Origin: Ascidiaceihabitans sp034111945
GTDB taxonomy: Bacteria > Pseudomonadota > Alphaproteobacteria > Rhodobacterales > Rhodobacteraceae
DNA: 64,000 nt
NCBI GenBank assembly: GCA_047626725.1
Contig: JBLHSG010000009.1
Location: forward strand, 62,001-126,000
Direction of reading: 5' to 3'
This document shows positions 50,704 through 59,693 of this stretch, in pieces; the stretch's first letter is position 1; every line of letters begins with the position of its first letter. A model generated the notes under the pieces. The model searched no databases and was not told where the DNA came from. It saw nothing but the letters and a program-made list of their open reading frames with translations. The position numbers and the translations under genes were made by a program.

Positions 50704-53060
50704 TGTTATTTGGTCTTGATGGGGTCGAAATCGGCCTGATTATCGTCTTTATTTGCCTCTTTGGCGGTATCTTGTCCGGCTTTCCAGTGGCGTTTGCCAT
50801 TGGTGGTGCTGGTGTTATTTCCTTCGGGATTATCGCGTCGCTCGACAGTGCGGGTCTGCTGATCCACCAAGCGATTGACCAGTCATCGCAGCAATACCGC
50901 GATCTGGTGAACAGCGGGATCAAGCCTGATAGTATCAGTATATTCAGGTACGCGGATCTCCCTCGAATAGGCGAACCGGTCTTTCCCAAGGGGTGGGAAG
51001 TCGCGATGAACCGCAACGTGTCGTTTGTTGTAAACCGCATGAACGAACGGGTTTTGGCGGGACAATCGATTGAAACGCTGCTGGCTGTTTTGATGTTTGT
51101 TTTGATGGGCATCACGCTAGAGCGGTCCAAGATCGCGAATGATTTGCTGACATCGATGGCACGGGTTTTTGGCCCGCTTCCGGGTGGTTTGGCTGTGTCC
51201 GTGGTTGTTGTTGGCGCGTTTTTGGCGGCCTCGACCGGGATTGTGGGCGCGACCGTTGTGACCATGGGTTTGCTGGCGCTGCCGACGATGTTGCGTAACG
51301 GTTATAGTCCGGAATTGGCGACGGGGGTCATTGCGGCCTCGGGAACCTTGGGGCAGATCATTCCGCCGTCGATTGTTATTGTTTTGCTGGGCACCTTGGC
51401 GGGCGATTTGTATTCCTCTGCTCAAGAGGCACGCGCGATTTCGCAGGGCTGTACCGATGCGCTAAGTTACCTTGGTGAACCGGCGGTTCTGTCTGTTGGC
51501 ACATTGTTCCAAGCGGCCTTGTTGCCGGGTATTCTGCTGGCGTTGCTTTATGCGCTGTACGCGTTTTGCTATGCGCTGGTGAACCCAAGCAAAGCACCTG
51601 CCGTCCAGATGGGTTCAACCAACGCTGAACCGATCACACGCGGCGAAGGCCTGACGTATTTCTTGTTCCTGCCAATCGCGATCATTGTTGGTACGATTGT
51701 TCTGGGTCAACTGGGCGTTATCGGCAGCCAGTCGACTGTCATCTCGGCGTTTTCCGATATCGGAGAAGGGGCATCGCTGCGCACAAACGTATCCGAAGCC
51801 TGTCAGATCGCGATGATCGAACTGCACGGCCAACCTGCTTGGGATGCAGCCATTGCACAACAGGCCGTGATCGAAGCGGCAGGCGGTATTCAACAATCCG
51901 AACGCCTGTCACCAGAACAGTTCCAAGCCGCGTTTGACGCCAAAGTCGCAGGCGCTGCACCAATCGGTACCGGCACCGCCATTCTGTTGGTCTTGATGGG
52001 CATCGTGCTGACAACGGCGCGCGGTGTGTCACCGTCATCCACCACACGTCCGCTGATCATTGGCGGCGTTGGTGTGGTGTTGGCGATCTTGGTCGACATC
52101 ATTCTGGTCAGCCCGACAATGTCATCTGGCGTCTATGTTGTGCTGATGTTCTTGCCATTCTGCGCGATTTTGCACGGTGTGTTTCATGGCGTCAAAGTTT
52201 GCGCGAGCAACGAATTGATCCGCGTGGTGTTCCCACCATTGATCTTGATTGTTGCGGTCCTTGGGTCGATCCTTGGCGGCATTACCAACCCGACACCGGC
52301 GGCAGCCCTTGGGGCAGGTGGCGCGATTATGTTGGCGGCTTATCGCAAGCTGCGCGATACGGATCGTTCACCAAAAGTGATCATCTGGTCAACACTGGCG
52401 ATCATCGTGTGCATCCTTGTGGGCGTGAATTTCGATCTGCGCATCAACAACCAGGACGGCGTGACGTTCGAAAGCTGGTTCGCGTTTTTCGTAGCTTACG
52501 GTGCGTATCTGTATGCGATGTTTGGCCTGCTGTTCTCGTGCTGGATCTTGTTCACCTCGGGCGTTCTGACACCGGTTGTGCGCGAAACCGCCAAGGTGAC
52601 GTCGATGGTATTTACCATCCTGATCGGGTCGCAATTGCTGAACCTTGTGGTCATCAGTTTCGGGGGCGAACACTATATTCAGCAGTTCCTGAAATCGTTC
52701 GACAACGAGATCACAGTGTTCCTGATCGTGATGCTGGTGTTGTTCATCCTTGGCTTTGTTCTGGATTTCCTCGAGATCATTTACATCGTGATCCCGATTG
52801 TTGGTCCGGTCATTTACGGCGGTACGTTTGATCCCAAATGGGTGACGATCATGATCGCGGTAAACCTGCAAACCTCGTTTCTGACACCACCCTTTGGGTT
52901 CGCGTTGTTCTACTTGCGCGGGGTTGCCCCAAAAGAGGTCACGACACGCCATATCTACCGCGGGATCATTCCATTCGTGATGATCCAAGTCGGCGCATTG
53001 GCCCTGCTGTGGTGGGTTCCGGGTATCGTCACATTGATCCCTGATTTGATCCCGAACTAA
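50703..53060 (+). CDS. Oversized TRAP transporter large permease subunit (TakM-like)
   Basis: The 785-residue protein is a DctM-family permease, much longer than the usual 420-470 residues. Core blocks are present: FGGILSGFPVAFAIGGAG at the N-terminus, TGIVGATVVTMGLLALP, SGTLGQIIPPSIVIVLL, and late NLQTSFLTPPFGFALFYLRG. Two soluble inserts are visible, residues about 58-120 (QQYRDLVNSGIKPDSISIF and on) and about 335-415 (AFSDIGEGASLRTNVSEACQ and on), and there is extra membrane sequence at about 420-560. It completes the TakP-type transporter. Confidence 0.88.
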   Translation: MLFGLDGVEIGLIIVFICLFGGILSGFPVAFAIGGAGVISFGIIASLDSAGLLIHQAIDQSSQQYRDLVNSGIKPDSISIFRYADLPRIGEPVFPKGWEVAMNRNVSFVVNRMNERVLAGQSIETLLAVLMFVLMGITLERSKIANDLLTSMARVFGPLPGGLAVSVVVVGAFLAASTGIVGATVVTMGLLALPTMLRNGYSPELATGVIAASGTLGQIIPPSIVIVLLGTLAGDLYSSAQEARAISQGCTDALSYLGEPAVLSVGTLFQAALLPGILLALLYALYAFCYALVNPSKAPAVQMGSTNAEPITRGEGLTYFLFLPIAIIVGTIVLGQLGVIGSQSTVISAFSDIGEGASLRTNVSEACQIAMIELHGQPAWDAAIAQQAVIEAAGGIQQSERLSPEQFQAAFDAKVAGAAPIGTGTAILLVLMGIVLTTARGVSPSSTTRPLIIGGVGVVLAILVDIILVSPTMSSGVYVVLMFLPFCAILHGVFHGVKVCASNELIRVVFPPLILIVAVLGSILGGITNPTPAAALGAGGAIMLAAYRKLRDTDRSPKVIIWSTLAIIVCILVGVNFDLRINNQDGVTFESWFAFFVAYGAYLYAMFGLLFSCWILFTSGVLTPVVRETAKVTSMVFTILIGSQLLNLVVISFGGEHYIQQFLKSFDNEITVFLIVMLVLFILGFVLDFLEIIYIVIPIVGPVIYGGTFDPKWVTIMIAVNLQTSFLTPPFGFALFYLRGVAPKEVTTRHIYRGIIPFVMIQVGALALLWWVPGIVTLIPDLIPN

Positions 53061-53083
53061 GGGGTCACACCTGAAAAATAAAC

Positions 53084-53114
53084 AAAGGCCGCTCCTGAAA
53101 ATGGGCGGCCTTTT
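53084..53114. terminator. Bidirectional rho-independent terminator
   Basis: AAAGGCCGCTC (53084-53094) and GGGCGGCCTTT (53103-53113) form a stem with T-runs on both strands, serving the TRAP operon and the convergent bpt gene. Confidence 0.85.
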
Positions 53115-53158
53115 GTGTTTGGGGGTGATTAGGTTAGGTCACGGAATTGCAGCGTGAT

Positions 53159-53977
53159 TTAGCCCGCAGGTGTGATATCTGGCAAACTGATGTTGGCGAC
53201 TTGTTCCGCAATCGGGTCCGTGGACAGCGGGTGCGTGTCGGCCGAAAACGTATCAGGATCCTGGACCTTTTGCCATTTGTTGCCGACGTAAACCTCTAGT
53301 CCGGAAAAGTTGGATTTGTAGCCCATCTTTTGACTGCCCGGCACCCAATAGCCCAAATAGACGTAGGGCAGGTCGGCCTCTTGCGCGAGGCGGATGTGAT
53401 CGAGGATCAGATAAGTGCCAAGGCTGTTGCGGGTGAATTCAGGGTCAAAGAATGAATAGACCATGCTGAGCCCATCGCTCAGCACATCTGTCAAACTGAC
53501 GGCGATCAAATCGCTGGTGTCTTTGCTGGTGTATTCGACAACACGGCTGCGGATCGGAGTTTCTTCGATCATCGCGGCAAATTCAAACACGTCCATATCG
53601 GCCATGCCACCGTCGGCGTGACGCGAATCAAGGTAGGTGCGAAACAGCTCGTATTGCGCCTCTGTGGCCCAGGGCGATGTGGCGCGCCGGTCCAACCAGT
53701 TGTTGCGCTTTGTCACCCGCTTTTGGCTTTTGCTGGGGGTGAAAAGACGCACGTCAATGCGCGCAGACAGACAGGCCGAACATTCGGCACAAGACGGGCG
53801 ATACAGCACGTTTTGCGAGCGTCTGAACCCTTGTTGCGACAGGCTATCGTTCAACTTTTGCGCGTTGTCACCTTGCAGGGCCGTGAACAACTTCCGCTCC
53901 ATCCGACCCTCAAGATAAGGGCAAGGCTGTGGGGCGGTCACATAAAATTGTGGCGCAAGTGGAAGCGTGTGTCGCAT
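53159..53977 (-). CDS. bpt: Leucyl/arginyl-tRNA-protein transferase Bpt
   Basis: The 272-residue protein belongs to the Ate1-like Bpt family: PCPYLEGRMERKLFT, VLYRPSCAECSACLSARID and YLILDHIRLAQEADLPYVYLG. Bpt transfers Leu from leucyl-tRNA to proteins with N-terminal Asp or Glu, marking them for the N-degron pathway (ClpS/ClpAP). Two Cys of CAECSAC could bind a cluster or metal, as proposed for ATE enzymes. Confidence 0.92.
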   Translation of the reverse strand: MRHTLPLAPQFYVTAPQPCPYLEGRMERKLFTALQGDNAQKLNDSLSQQGFRRSQNVLYRPSCAECSACLSARIDVRLFTPSKSQKRVTKRNNWLDRRATSPWATEAQYELFRTYLDSRHADGGMADMDVFEFAAMIEETPIRSRVVEYTSKDTSDLIAVSLTDVLSDGLSMVYSFFDPEFTRNSLGTYLILDHIRLAQEADLPYVYLGYWVPGSQKMGYKSNFSGLEVYVGNKWQKVQDPDTFSADTHPLSTDPIAEQVANISLPDITPAG

Positions 53978-54048
53978 GAAAATTCCCGTGGTGTACTGGC
54001 AATGATACTCGTGCAGCGCGGACGTGCAAGCGTTTCCAGTGGAATTGG

Positions 54049-54486
54049 TTAGTGCTTTGCGCGACGATTAATCATGACAGTGCCAAGGATGTGGTCCGAC
54101 AGGCTTTGTCCTCGAAACGAGGCAGACATAAGCACCATAGATACCGCCTGAATGAGCAGACTGCCGATGCTGATGGTATAGCCCAGGGTGTGCAGGGCGG
54201 CTTCGGGCAGGTTCAGGCGCGCACCGGACGTGTTGCGCAGCTCGATCGCCATAATACGCATGCCCCACGTGGCCGATCCGGTGGCGATGGTGATCGTGCG
54301 GTAGGCAAAATCAAACATCAACCACCACAACGGCCAGATCAGCAGGGCCAAAAAGCCGGTGAACGGCAGCACAACAATGCACAAGATCAGAACAAAAACC
54401 GCGTCAAACACCCATGCCAGCAAGCGTTTGCCGGGCACACTGGCGTAAAAACCAGGCTGTTCAATCGGGTCGGGAAGGTTGTCCAT
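54049..54486 (-). CDS. RDD family membrane protein
   Basis: The 145-residue protein has an RDD domain with the Arg-Asp-Asp-like start (GKRLLAWVFDAVFVLILCIV) and two to three membrane segments. RDD proteins are small membrane proteins, some linked to Na+/H+ exchange; the function here is unknown. The start at 54486 (MDNLPDPIEQPGFYASVPG) is used. Confidence 0.8.
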   Translation of the reverse strand: MDNLPDPIEQPGFYASVPGKRLLAWVFDAVFVLILCIVVLPFTGFLALLIWPLWWLMFDFAYRTITIATGSATWGMRIMAIELRNTSGARLNLPEAALHTLGYTISIGSLLIQAVSMVLMSASFRGQSLSDHILGTVMINRRAKH

Positions 54487-54569
54487 TGATCTGGGGTCTT
54501 TCGATGAATGCAGGGGGAAACGGCCCAAGCAGGGCAAGGGCCGTTCTCGTGATCTAAGGCGTTTCGCAG

Positions 54570-54995
54570 TTATGCGTCAGCCGTGTCATCCGTGCCTTTG
54601 GCGGCGCGATCGTCCATGAACTGGTCGAATTCGGATTTGTCTTTGGCTTCACGCAGACGCTCAAGGAAGGCTTCGAAATTCATCTGTTCTTCTTCGAGGC
54701 GGCGCAATGTGTCAGCCTTGTAGCTGTCAAATGCGGCGTTTCCGGTGGACCGCATGGCGTGCATGCCGCGGCTTACTGAGGCGGATCGGTTGCAGGATTT
54801 AGAAAACATACGTTTGCTCCAGATCATGTAAAACAAGAGGGCGAGGCCAACAGGCCAGAAAAACACAAAGCCAAGCACCATGGCAGCGATCCAGGCACCT
54901 TTGCCTTTTTCGTCTAGCCAGTTTTCAGTGCGGGCAAACCAGCCAGCAGAGCGGGCGGGGGCCGTGTCAGACAACGGGGGGGTCATGGTGTTCAT
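54570..54995 (-). CDS. DUF2852 membrane protein
   Basis: The 141-residue protein has one hydrophobic region (WIAAMVLGFVFFWPVGLALL) after a short cytosolic N-terminus (WLDEKGKGA) and a charged C-terminal helix (ADTLRRLEEEQMNFEAFLER), which is the DUF2852 pattern known from alphaproteobacteria. Function unknown. A palindrome lies upstream at 55102. Confidence 0.8.
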   Translation of the reverse strand: MNTMTPPLSDTAPARSAGWFARTENWLDEKGKGAWIAAMVLGFVFFWPVGLALLFYMIWSKRMFSKSCNRSASVSRGMHAMRSTGNAAFDSYKADTLRRLEEEQMNFEAFLERLREAKDKSEFDQFMDDRAAKGTDDTADA

Positions 54996-55101
54996 ATGCG
55001 TGCCTTTCTAAAGCGGGTCGGGGTTAGGGTATCTGTGTGGGGCTATGTGAATGCCCTTTACATTATCCAAAATGGCTATTTCGCGGAAAACTACAAGACA
55101 T

Positions 55102-55122
55102 AATGTAAATGTATTTTACATT
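55102..55122. promoter_or_regulatory. Perfect AT-rich palindrome upstream of DUF2852 gene
   Basis: AATGTAAA (55102-55109) and TTTACATT (55115-55122) are perfect 8-bp arms with a 5-base spacer. A third TTTACATT occurs at 55057-55064, between this site and the DUF2852 start. It lies just downstream of the YbaK-like gene. Operator for an unidentified regulator is the simplest reading. Confidence 0.5.
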
Positions 55123-55130
55123 TACTTTTA

Positions 55131-55598
55131 TTATTGTTTGAAATCAGATACCTGAGCGCCGGAATATTTCACAATATCTTTGCCAGTGGCTGCAAATACA
55201 TGGTGCGGCGTGCCTGCTGCGGCCCAAATCTGGTCAAAATCCATCAATCTGGCGTCCATAAACGCGCGGATCGGATTGATGTGCCCAATGGGGGATACGC
55301 CGCCAATTGCAAATCCGGTTTGGGCGCGGATCAGGGCTGCGTCTGCCTTGCCCAATGGTTCGCCGGCCAGTGCTGCGGCCTTGTCGACGTCGACGCGGTT
55401 GCCGCCTGCCGTGATAAACAAGATCGCCTCGCCAGAGGTTTCGCCACGAAAAATGATCGATTTGGCAATTTGGTCAACGTCACATTCAACGGCAGCTGCC
55501 GCGTCTGCGGCGGTGCGTGCCAATGGCGTTTCGACGATGGTGATCTGTGCTCCTGCGGCCTCGAGGGCGGCGCGCACGCGTTTTAAACTTTTGCTCAT
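55131..55598 (-). CDS. YbaK/EbsC-family aminoacyl-tRNA deacylase
   Basis: The 155-residue protein has the YbaK fold (VECDVDQIAKSIIFRGE, GGNRVDVDKAAALAG, GFAIGGVSPIGH). Such free-standing proteins hydrolyse mischarged tRNAs such as Cys- or Ala-tRNA-Pro. It is divergent from glnE. Confidence 0.88.
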   Translation of the reverse strand: MSKSLKRVRAALEAAGAQITIVETPLARTAADAAAAVECDVDQIAKSIIFRGETSGEAILFITAGGNRVDVDKAAALAGEPLGKADAALIRAQTGFAIGGVSPIGHINPIRAFMDARLMDFDQIWAAAGTPHHVFAATGKDIVKYSGAQVSDFKQ

Positions 55599-55674
55599 GG
55601 TTCAATAATTAAGGGGTGCATTCAGATGTGCAAGAGCCATTGACCTTACGCCGCCTCAGGGTGAAGTTACGGCC

Positions 55675-58446
55675 ATGAACCTCGCCCAATCCCTGACCCG
55701 CACGCCTCGTATTTTTAACGACGATCGGGGGCGTGACGCTGTGGCGCTGCTGCCTGATATCGGCCCTGAACTGACGGGTTTGATCCATGGGGCGGCCAGT
55801 GCCAGTCCGTATTTGTCGCAGTTGATTGGCAAGGAATTTGCGTGGCTGCCAGACGCGATGTTGGATGTGGACGCGGCGGTTCAGGCGGAACTGGCGGCGT
55901 GTTTGACGGCCCCCTACGATATGCTGGCCCCGCAGCTTCGGCGTTCAAAACGTCGTATCGCGTTGCTGACCGGGCTGGCGGATTTGGGTGGTGCGTGGGC
56001 GCTGCACAAAGTCACGGGCGCGTTGACCGACCTTGCCGATACGGCCTGCACTGCGGCCTTGCGCGCAGGGATCGCAGCACAGATCAAACGCGGCAAATTG
56101 CCGGGCCTTACAGAGGACGACATCGAAACCGCAGGCGGCATGGTTGTGCTGGCGATGGGCAAGATGGGCGCGTTTGAGCTGAACTATTCATCAGACATCG
56201 ATCTGATTTGCCTGTTTGACGAGGCGCGGTTTGATGTCGCTGATTTTGGCGAGGCGCGCGCAGGTTTTATCCGCGCCACCCGCCAGATGAGCAGCCTGTT
56301 GAACGACCTGACCGGTGATGGCTACGTGTTTCGCACCGACCTGCGCCTGCGCCCTGATCCGGCTGTGACCCCTGTGTGCATGGGCATGGAGGCCGCCGAG
56401 CGGTATTACGAAAGCCTTGGGCGCACATGGGAACGCGCCGCCTATATAAAGGCACGTCCGGCGGCGGGGGATTTGGCGGCGGGGGATGCGTTTATCAAAA
56501 CCCTGCGCCCGTTCGTGTGGCGCAAGCATCTGGATTTTGCCGCGATCCAGGACGCCCATGATATGCGTTTGGCGATCCGCGAACACAAAGGTCTAGGCGG
56601 TCCGATCACCCTGTCGGGTCACAACATGAAACTGGGGCGCGGCGGTATTCGCGAGATCGAATTTTTCACCCAGACCCGCCAGCTGATCGCGGGGGGGCGG
56701 GATAGGACATTGCGGATGCGTGGCACCTGCGAGGGGCTGGCCGCCTTGGCCGACAAAGGCTGGGTTGAACCGGAATTGGCGGCGGTTCTGACCGATCATT
56801 ACACAGCGCACCGCACGGTCGAACACCGTTTGCAGATGGTGCGTGATGCGCAAACGCACAATTTACCAACCTCGGATGCGGGGTTTGACCGGCTGGCCGC
56901 CTTGATGGATATGGACCGCGCCGATCTAGAGGCAGATTTGCACAACCGCCTGCACGCCGTGCACGAAGCCACCGAGGGGTTCTTTGCCCCCGATGACAGC
57001 GCCAAAGTGGCGAACCACGATCTGGATCAGGACCTGATTGAACGCTGGCACAGCTATCCTGCATTGCGCACCCAACGTGGCGCGGCAACATTCGAGCGGA
57101 TCAAACCGGCGTTGCTGGCGCGCCTGTCCCAAGCATCAAAACCCAACGAGGCATTGCGCGCGCTGGATGGGTTCCTGCAAGGGCTGCCAGCCGGTGTTCA
57201 GCTGTTTTCACTGTTTGATGCGAACCCGTCGCTGGTGGATTTACTGGTTGATATTGTCAGCACATCACCGGCCTTGGCCCAGCATTTGTCGCGCAATGCG
57301 GCGGTGTTTGATGCGGTGATTGGGGGCGATTTCTTTAGCCCGTGGCCGGGGGACGGGTTGCAGGGCGCGCTGGAACAGGCGTTGTCACAGGAACTCGATT
57401 ACGAGGCCAAGCTGGATATGACCCGTCGCTGGGCCAAGGAATGGCACTTTCGCATCGGTGTGCATCTGTTGCGCGGGCTGATTACGCCATTCGAAGCGGG
57501 TGCACAGTATAGTGACCTTGCGCGCGCGGTTTTGGGCGCATTGTGGCCCGAAGTTGTGGCGCAGTTTGCCACCCGTCACGGGACCCCGCCGGGGCGTGGT
57601 GCTGTGATCTTGGGCATGGGGTCGCTTGGGGCAGGGGCATTAAACCCCGCGTCTGATCTGGATATGATCGTGATTTATGACCCTGCTGACGTCGAAGCAT
57701 CGGATGGCAAACGCCCGCTGCCCGCCCGCCAGTATTACGCGCGTCTGACACAAGCGATGATTACCGCGCTGACCGTTCCCATGGCGCAGGGGCGTTTGTA
57801 CGAGGTCGATATGCGCCTGCGTCCGTCGGGAAACAAAGGGCCGGTTGCCACCAGTTGGGCCAGCTTTGACAGCTATCAGCGGACACAGGCGTGGGTGTGG
57901 GAACATCTGGCGTTGACCCGCGCGCAGGTGATTGTGGGTGATGCGGATTTGACCAAACAGGTCGAAGGGTTGCGCCGTGACATTCTCGAGAACCAAACCG
58001 ACGCGGCCCATATCATCACCGAAGTCGCCACCATGCGCACCCGTATTGCCGACGCCAAAACGCCAGTGTCGGTTTGGGAGCCCAAGATTGGCGCAGGCCG
58101 GATGCAAGATATCGAACTACTGGCTCAAGCCGGTGCGCTGATTAATCCCACGTCGCCGCGCAAAATCAGCGAGGGGCTGACCGCATGTGTCGCAGCAAAC
58201 CTGCTGAGTGACGCGGACAGACAGGTATTGCTCCTTACCTATGAGATGTGTTGGACGTTACAAATCTGTGCGCGCCTGCTGACCGGCGACGTGTTGGACC
58301 CAAACACCGTAGGGAGTGGCGCGATGAGTTTCGTGTGCCGAACATTAAAGGCCGACAGCCCCGAGGCGTTGGAAACCGACTTGATCGCAGCCTACGCGGC
58401 GGCGGCCAAGATCATTGATGCCACGGTTGGGAACGTCAGCGTATGA
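55675..58446 (+). CDS. glnE: Bifunctional glutamine synthetase adenylyltransferase/adenylyl-removing enzyme
   Basis: The 923-residue protein contains two nucleotidyltransferase domains: the adenylyl-removing half (LAMGKMGAFELNYSSDIDLI, residues about 155-175) and the adenylylating half (ILGMGSLGAGALNPASDLDMIVIYD, given as LGMGSLGAGALNP and SDLDMIVIYD, near residue 650), each followed by GlnD/PII-uridylyltransferase-like helices (GRGGIREIEFFTQ; GAGRMQDIELLAQ). It adjusts glutamine synthetase activity by adding or removing AMP in response to PII. The coupled downstream gene overlaps its stop (ATGA). Confidence 0.95.
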   Translation: MNLAQSLTRTPRIFNDDRGRDAVALLPDIGPELTGLIHGAASASPYLSQLIGKEFAWLPDAMLDVDAAVQAELAACLTAPYDMLAPQLRRSKRRIALLTGLADLGGAWALHKVTGALTDLADTACTAALRAGIAAQIKRGKLPGLTEDDIETAGGMVVLAMGKMGAFELNYSSDIDLICLFDEARFDVADFGEARAGFIRATRQMSSLLNDLTGDGYVFRTDLRLRPDPAVTPVCMGMEAAERYYESLGRTWERAAYIKARPAAGDLAAGDAFIKTLRPFVWRKHLDFAAIQDAHDMRLAIREHKGLGGPITLSGHNMKLGRGGIREIEFFTQTRQLIAGGRDRTLRMRGTCEGLAALADKGWVEPELAAVLTDHYTAHRTVEHRLQMVRDAQTHNLPTSDAGFDRLAALMDMDRADLEADLHNRLHAVHEATEGFFAPDDSAKVANHDLDQDLIERWHSYPALRTQRGAATFERIKPALLARLSQASKPNEALRALDGFLQGLPAGVQLFSLFDANPSLVDLLVDIVSTSPALAQHLSRNAAVFDAVIGGDFFSPWPGDGLQGALEQALSQELDYEAKLDMTRRWAKEWHFRIGVHLLRGLITPFEAGAQYSDLARAVLGALWPEVVAQFATRHGTPPGRGAVILGMGSLGAGALNPASDLDMIVIYDPADVEASDGKRPLPARQYYARLTQAMITALTVPMAQGRLYEVDMRLRPSGNKGPVATSWASFDSYQRTQAWVWEHLALTRAQVIVGDADLTKQVEGLRRDILENQTDAAHIITEVATMRTRIADAKTPVSVWEPKIGAGRMQDIELLAQAGALINPTSPRKISEGLTACVAANLLSDADRQVLLLTYEMCWTLQICARLLTGDVLDPNTVGSGAMSFVCRTLKADSPEALETDLIAAYAAAAKIIDATVGNVSV

Positions 58447-58715
58447 AAAAGGGTGATGTAAATGACCCCAAGGGCCTGATCTATGAATCCTACCGGATTG
58501 AAGGGATCACCAAGCCTGAATGCCGCTCGATCTTCCTTGATTGGGCGCTGAGCCTGCCAATGGAACATGACACCGCCACAACTATTCGCGCGCTGTTGGA
58601 CCAATACGGCAAAGACGCGCCCGACCACCCGATGAGCGAAGTGATGCAAGAAGGTCTGGCTGGCATGGCCGCCCCGCGCAGACGTGGTGGCTGGCGGTCA
58701 CGGCCCCGCGATTAA
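58443..58715 (+). CDS. Small protein coupled to glnE
   Basis: The 90-residue soluble protein (PKGLIYESYRIEGITKPECR, LDWALSLPMEHDTATTIRAL) has a helical core and a basic Arg-rich C-terminus (RRRGGWRSRPRD). I do not recognise a functional family, although short proteins like this follow glnE in relatives. It overlaps the glnE stop (ATGA) and may modulate nitrogen control. Confidence 0.7.
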   Translation: MKKGDVNDPKGLIYESYRIEGITKPECRSIFLDWALSLPMEHDTATTIRALLDQYGKDAPDHPMSEVMQEGLAGMAAPRRRGGWRSRPRD

Positions 58716-58718
58716 ATT

Positions 58719-58770
58719 GCGTGATTAAACGGCGTGATTAAACAGTGTGACTAAACGGTGCGATTAAGGC
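58719..58770. repeat. Tandem 13-bp repeat, four copies
   Basis: GCGTGATTAAACG, GCGTGATTAAACA, GTGTGACTAAACG and GTGCGATTAAGGC follow one another with a strict 13-bp period directly after the small gene coupled to glnE. A partial fifth copy (GCGATTAAATT) lies at the gene end, so the stop codon is part of the repeat. Confidence 0.8.
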
Positions 58771-58976
58771 GGCCTTACTATGCAGCCACATTCTAAACCG
58801 CACAAAACACCAGTATTTCCTATGTTTTTCGTCATGGATACAACCTATCGTCGCAATGTCGCCTCGAAGGTTTCACAGTATTTGACGTAAATTGTCGCAA
58901 TCCCGCCCAGATTGGCGCGCATACATGCTTTCAACCGATAGTGGGAATTGCCGCACACCAGTGGCTGGAGGACGAC

Positions 58977-59654
58977 ATGAAAACTTTGAAACTGATTATG
59001 ATGCTAGGCATGGGCGCACTTGTTTCGGCATGTGCAACCACAGACACAGCAACACGCAACGCACGTTTTGACCCGGTACCAGCGCAAACAAGCCAGATTG
59101 CACCCCAGCAATTCTCTGCTGCTGCGGCGACAAACTTTAGCTCTGCATTCAAAGTCGAACAGATCAACGTTCTGGTCCCACAAACTCTGAAAGTATCAGA
59201 GCGCAACCGCTACTATCCGGGCGGCGACATTGTGTGGCGCGAAGACCCGATTGGCGACCGCCATGCACAGGTCAAAGCCATCTTTGACGCAGGCTTGACC
59301 AAAGGCACCACGGCAATGGCCGGCGACGCTGCGATCCGCTTGGATGTAAAAGTAATGCGCTTTCATGCTTTGACCGAAAAAGCCCGCTATACAACTGGCG
59401 GCGTGCATTCGATCACCTTTGCCCTTTGGGTCCGTGACGCCAAAACCGGTGTGGCCCTCAGCGAGCCGCGCTTGGTTCAAGCAGACCTTGATGCCTTTGG
59501 CGGCCAACAAGCCATCAACGCCGAAGCCCGCGGTCAGACACAAAAAGTACGCATCACCGACCACCTGGCCGAAGTGATCCGTCAGGAACTGTCCAACCCA
59601 GAAGGGTTCACAAACCCGAAATTGGGCATGATCCAACGCTTGAACAATATCTAA
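58977..59654 (+). CDS. Putative outer-membrane lipoprotein (DUF6778-like)
   Basis: The 225-residue protein has a lipoprotein signal (MKTLKLIMMLGMGALVSAC; lipobox LVSAC, lipidated Cys19) and a periplasmic domain without recognised enzymatic motif (QINVLVPQTLKVSERNRYYP, YTTGGVHSITFALWVRD). It resembles a family of Rhodobacteraceae lipoproteins of unknown function. The ATG at 58977 has GGAGGA upstream. Confidence 0.78.
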   Translation: MKTLKLIMMLGMGALVSACATTDTATRNARFDPVPAQTSQIAPQQFSAAAATNFSSAFKVEQINVLVPQTLKVSERNRYYPGGDIVWREDPIGDRHAQVKAIFDAGLTKGTTAMAGDAAIRLDVKVMRFHALTEKARYTTGGVHSITFALWVRDAKTGVALSEPRLVQADLDAFGGQQAINAEARGQTQKVRITDHLAEVIRQELSNPEGFTNPKLGMIQRLNNI

Positions 59655-59693
59655 GCTTTCACATTTGCGAAATTGAGACTAGGGAAGGGCGCT

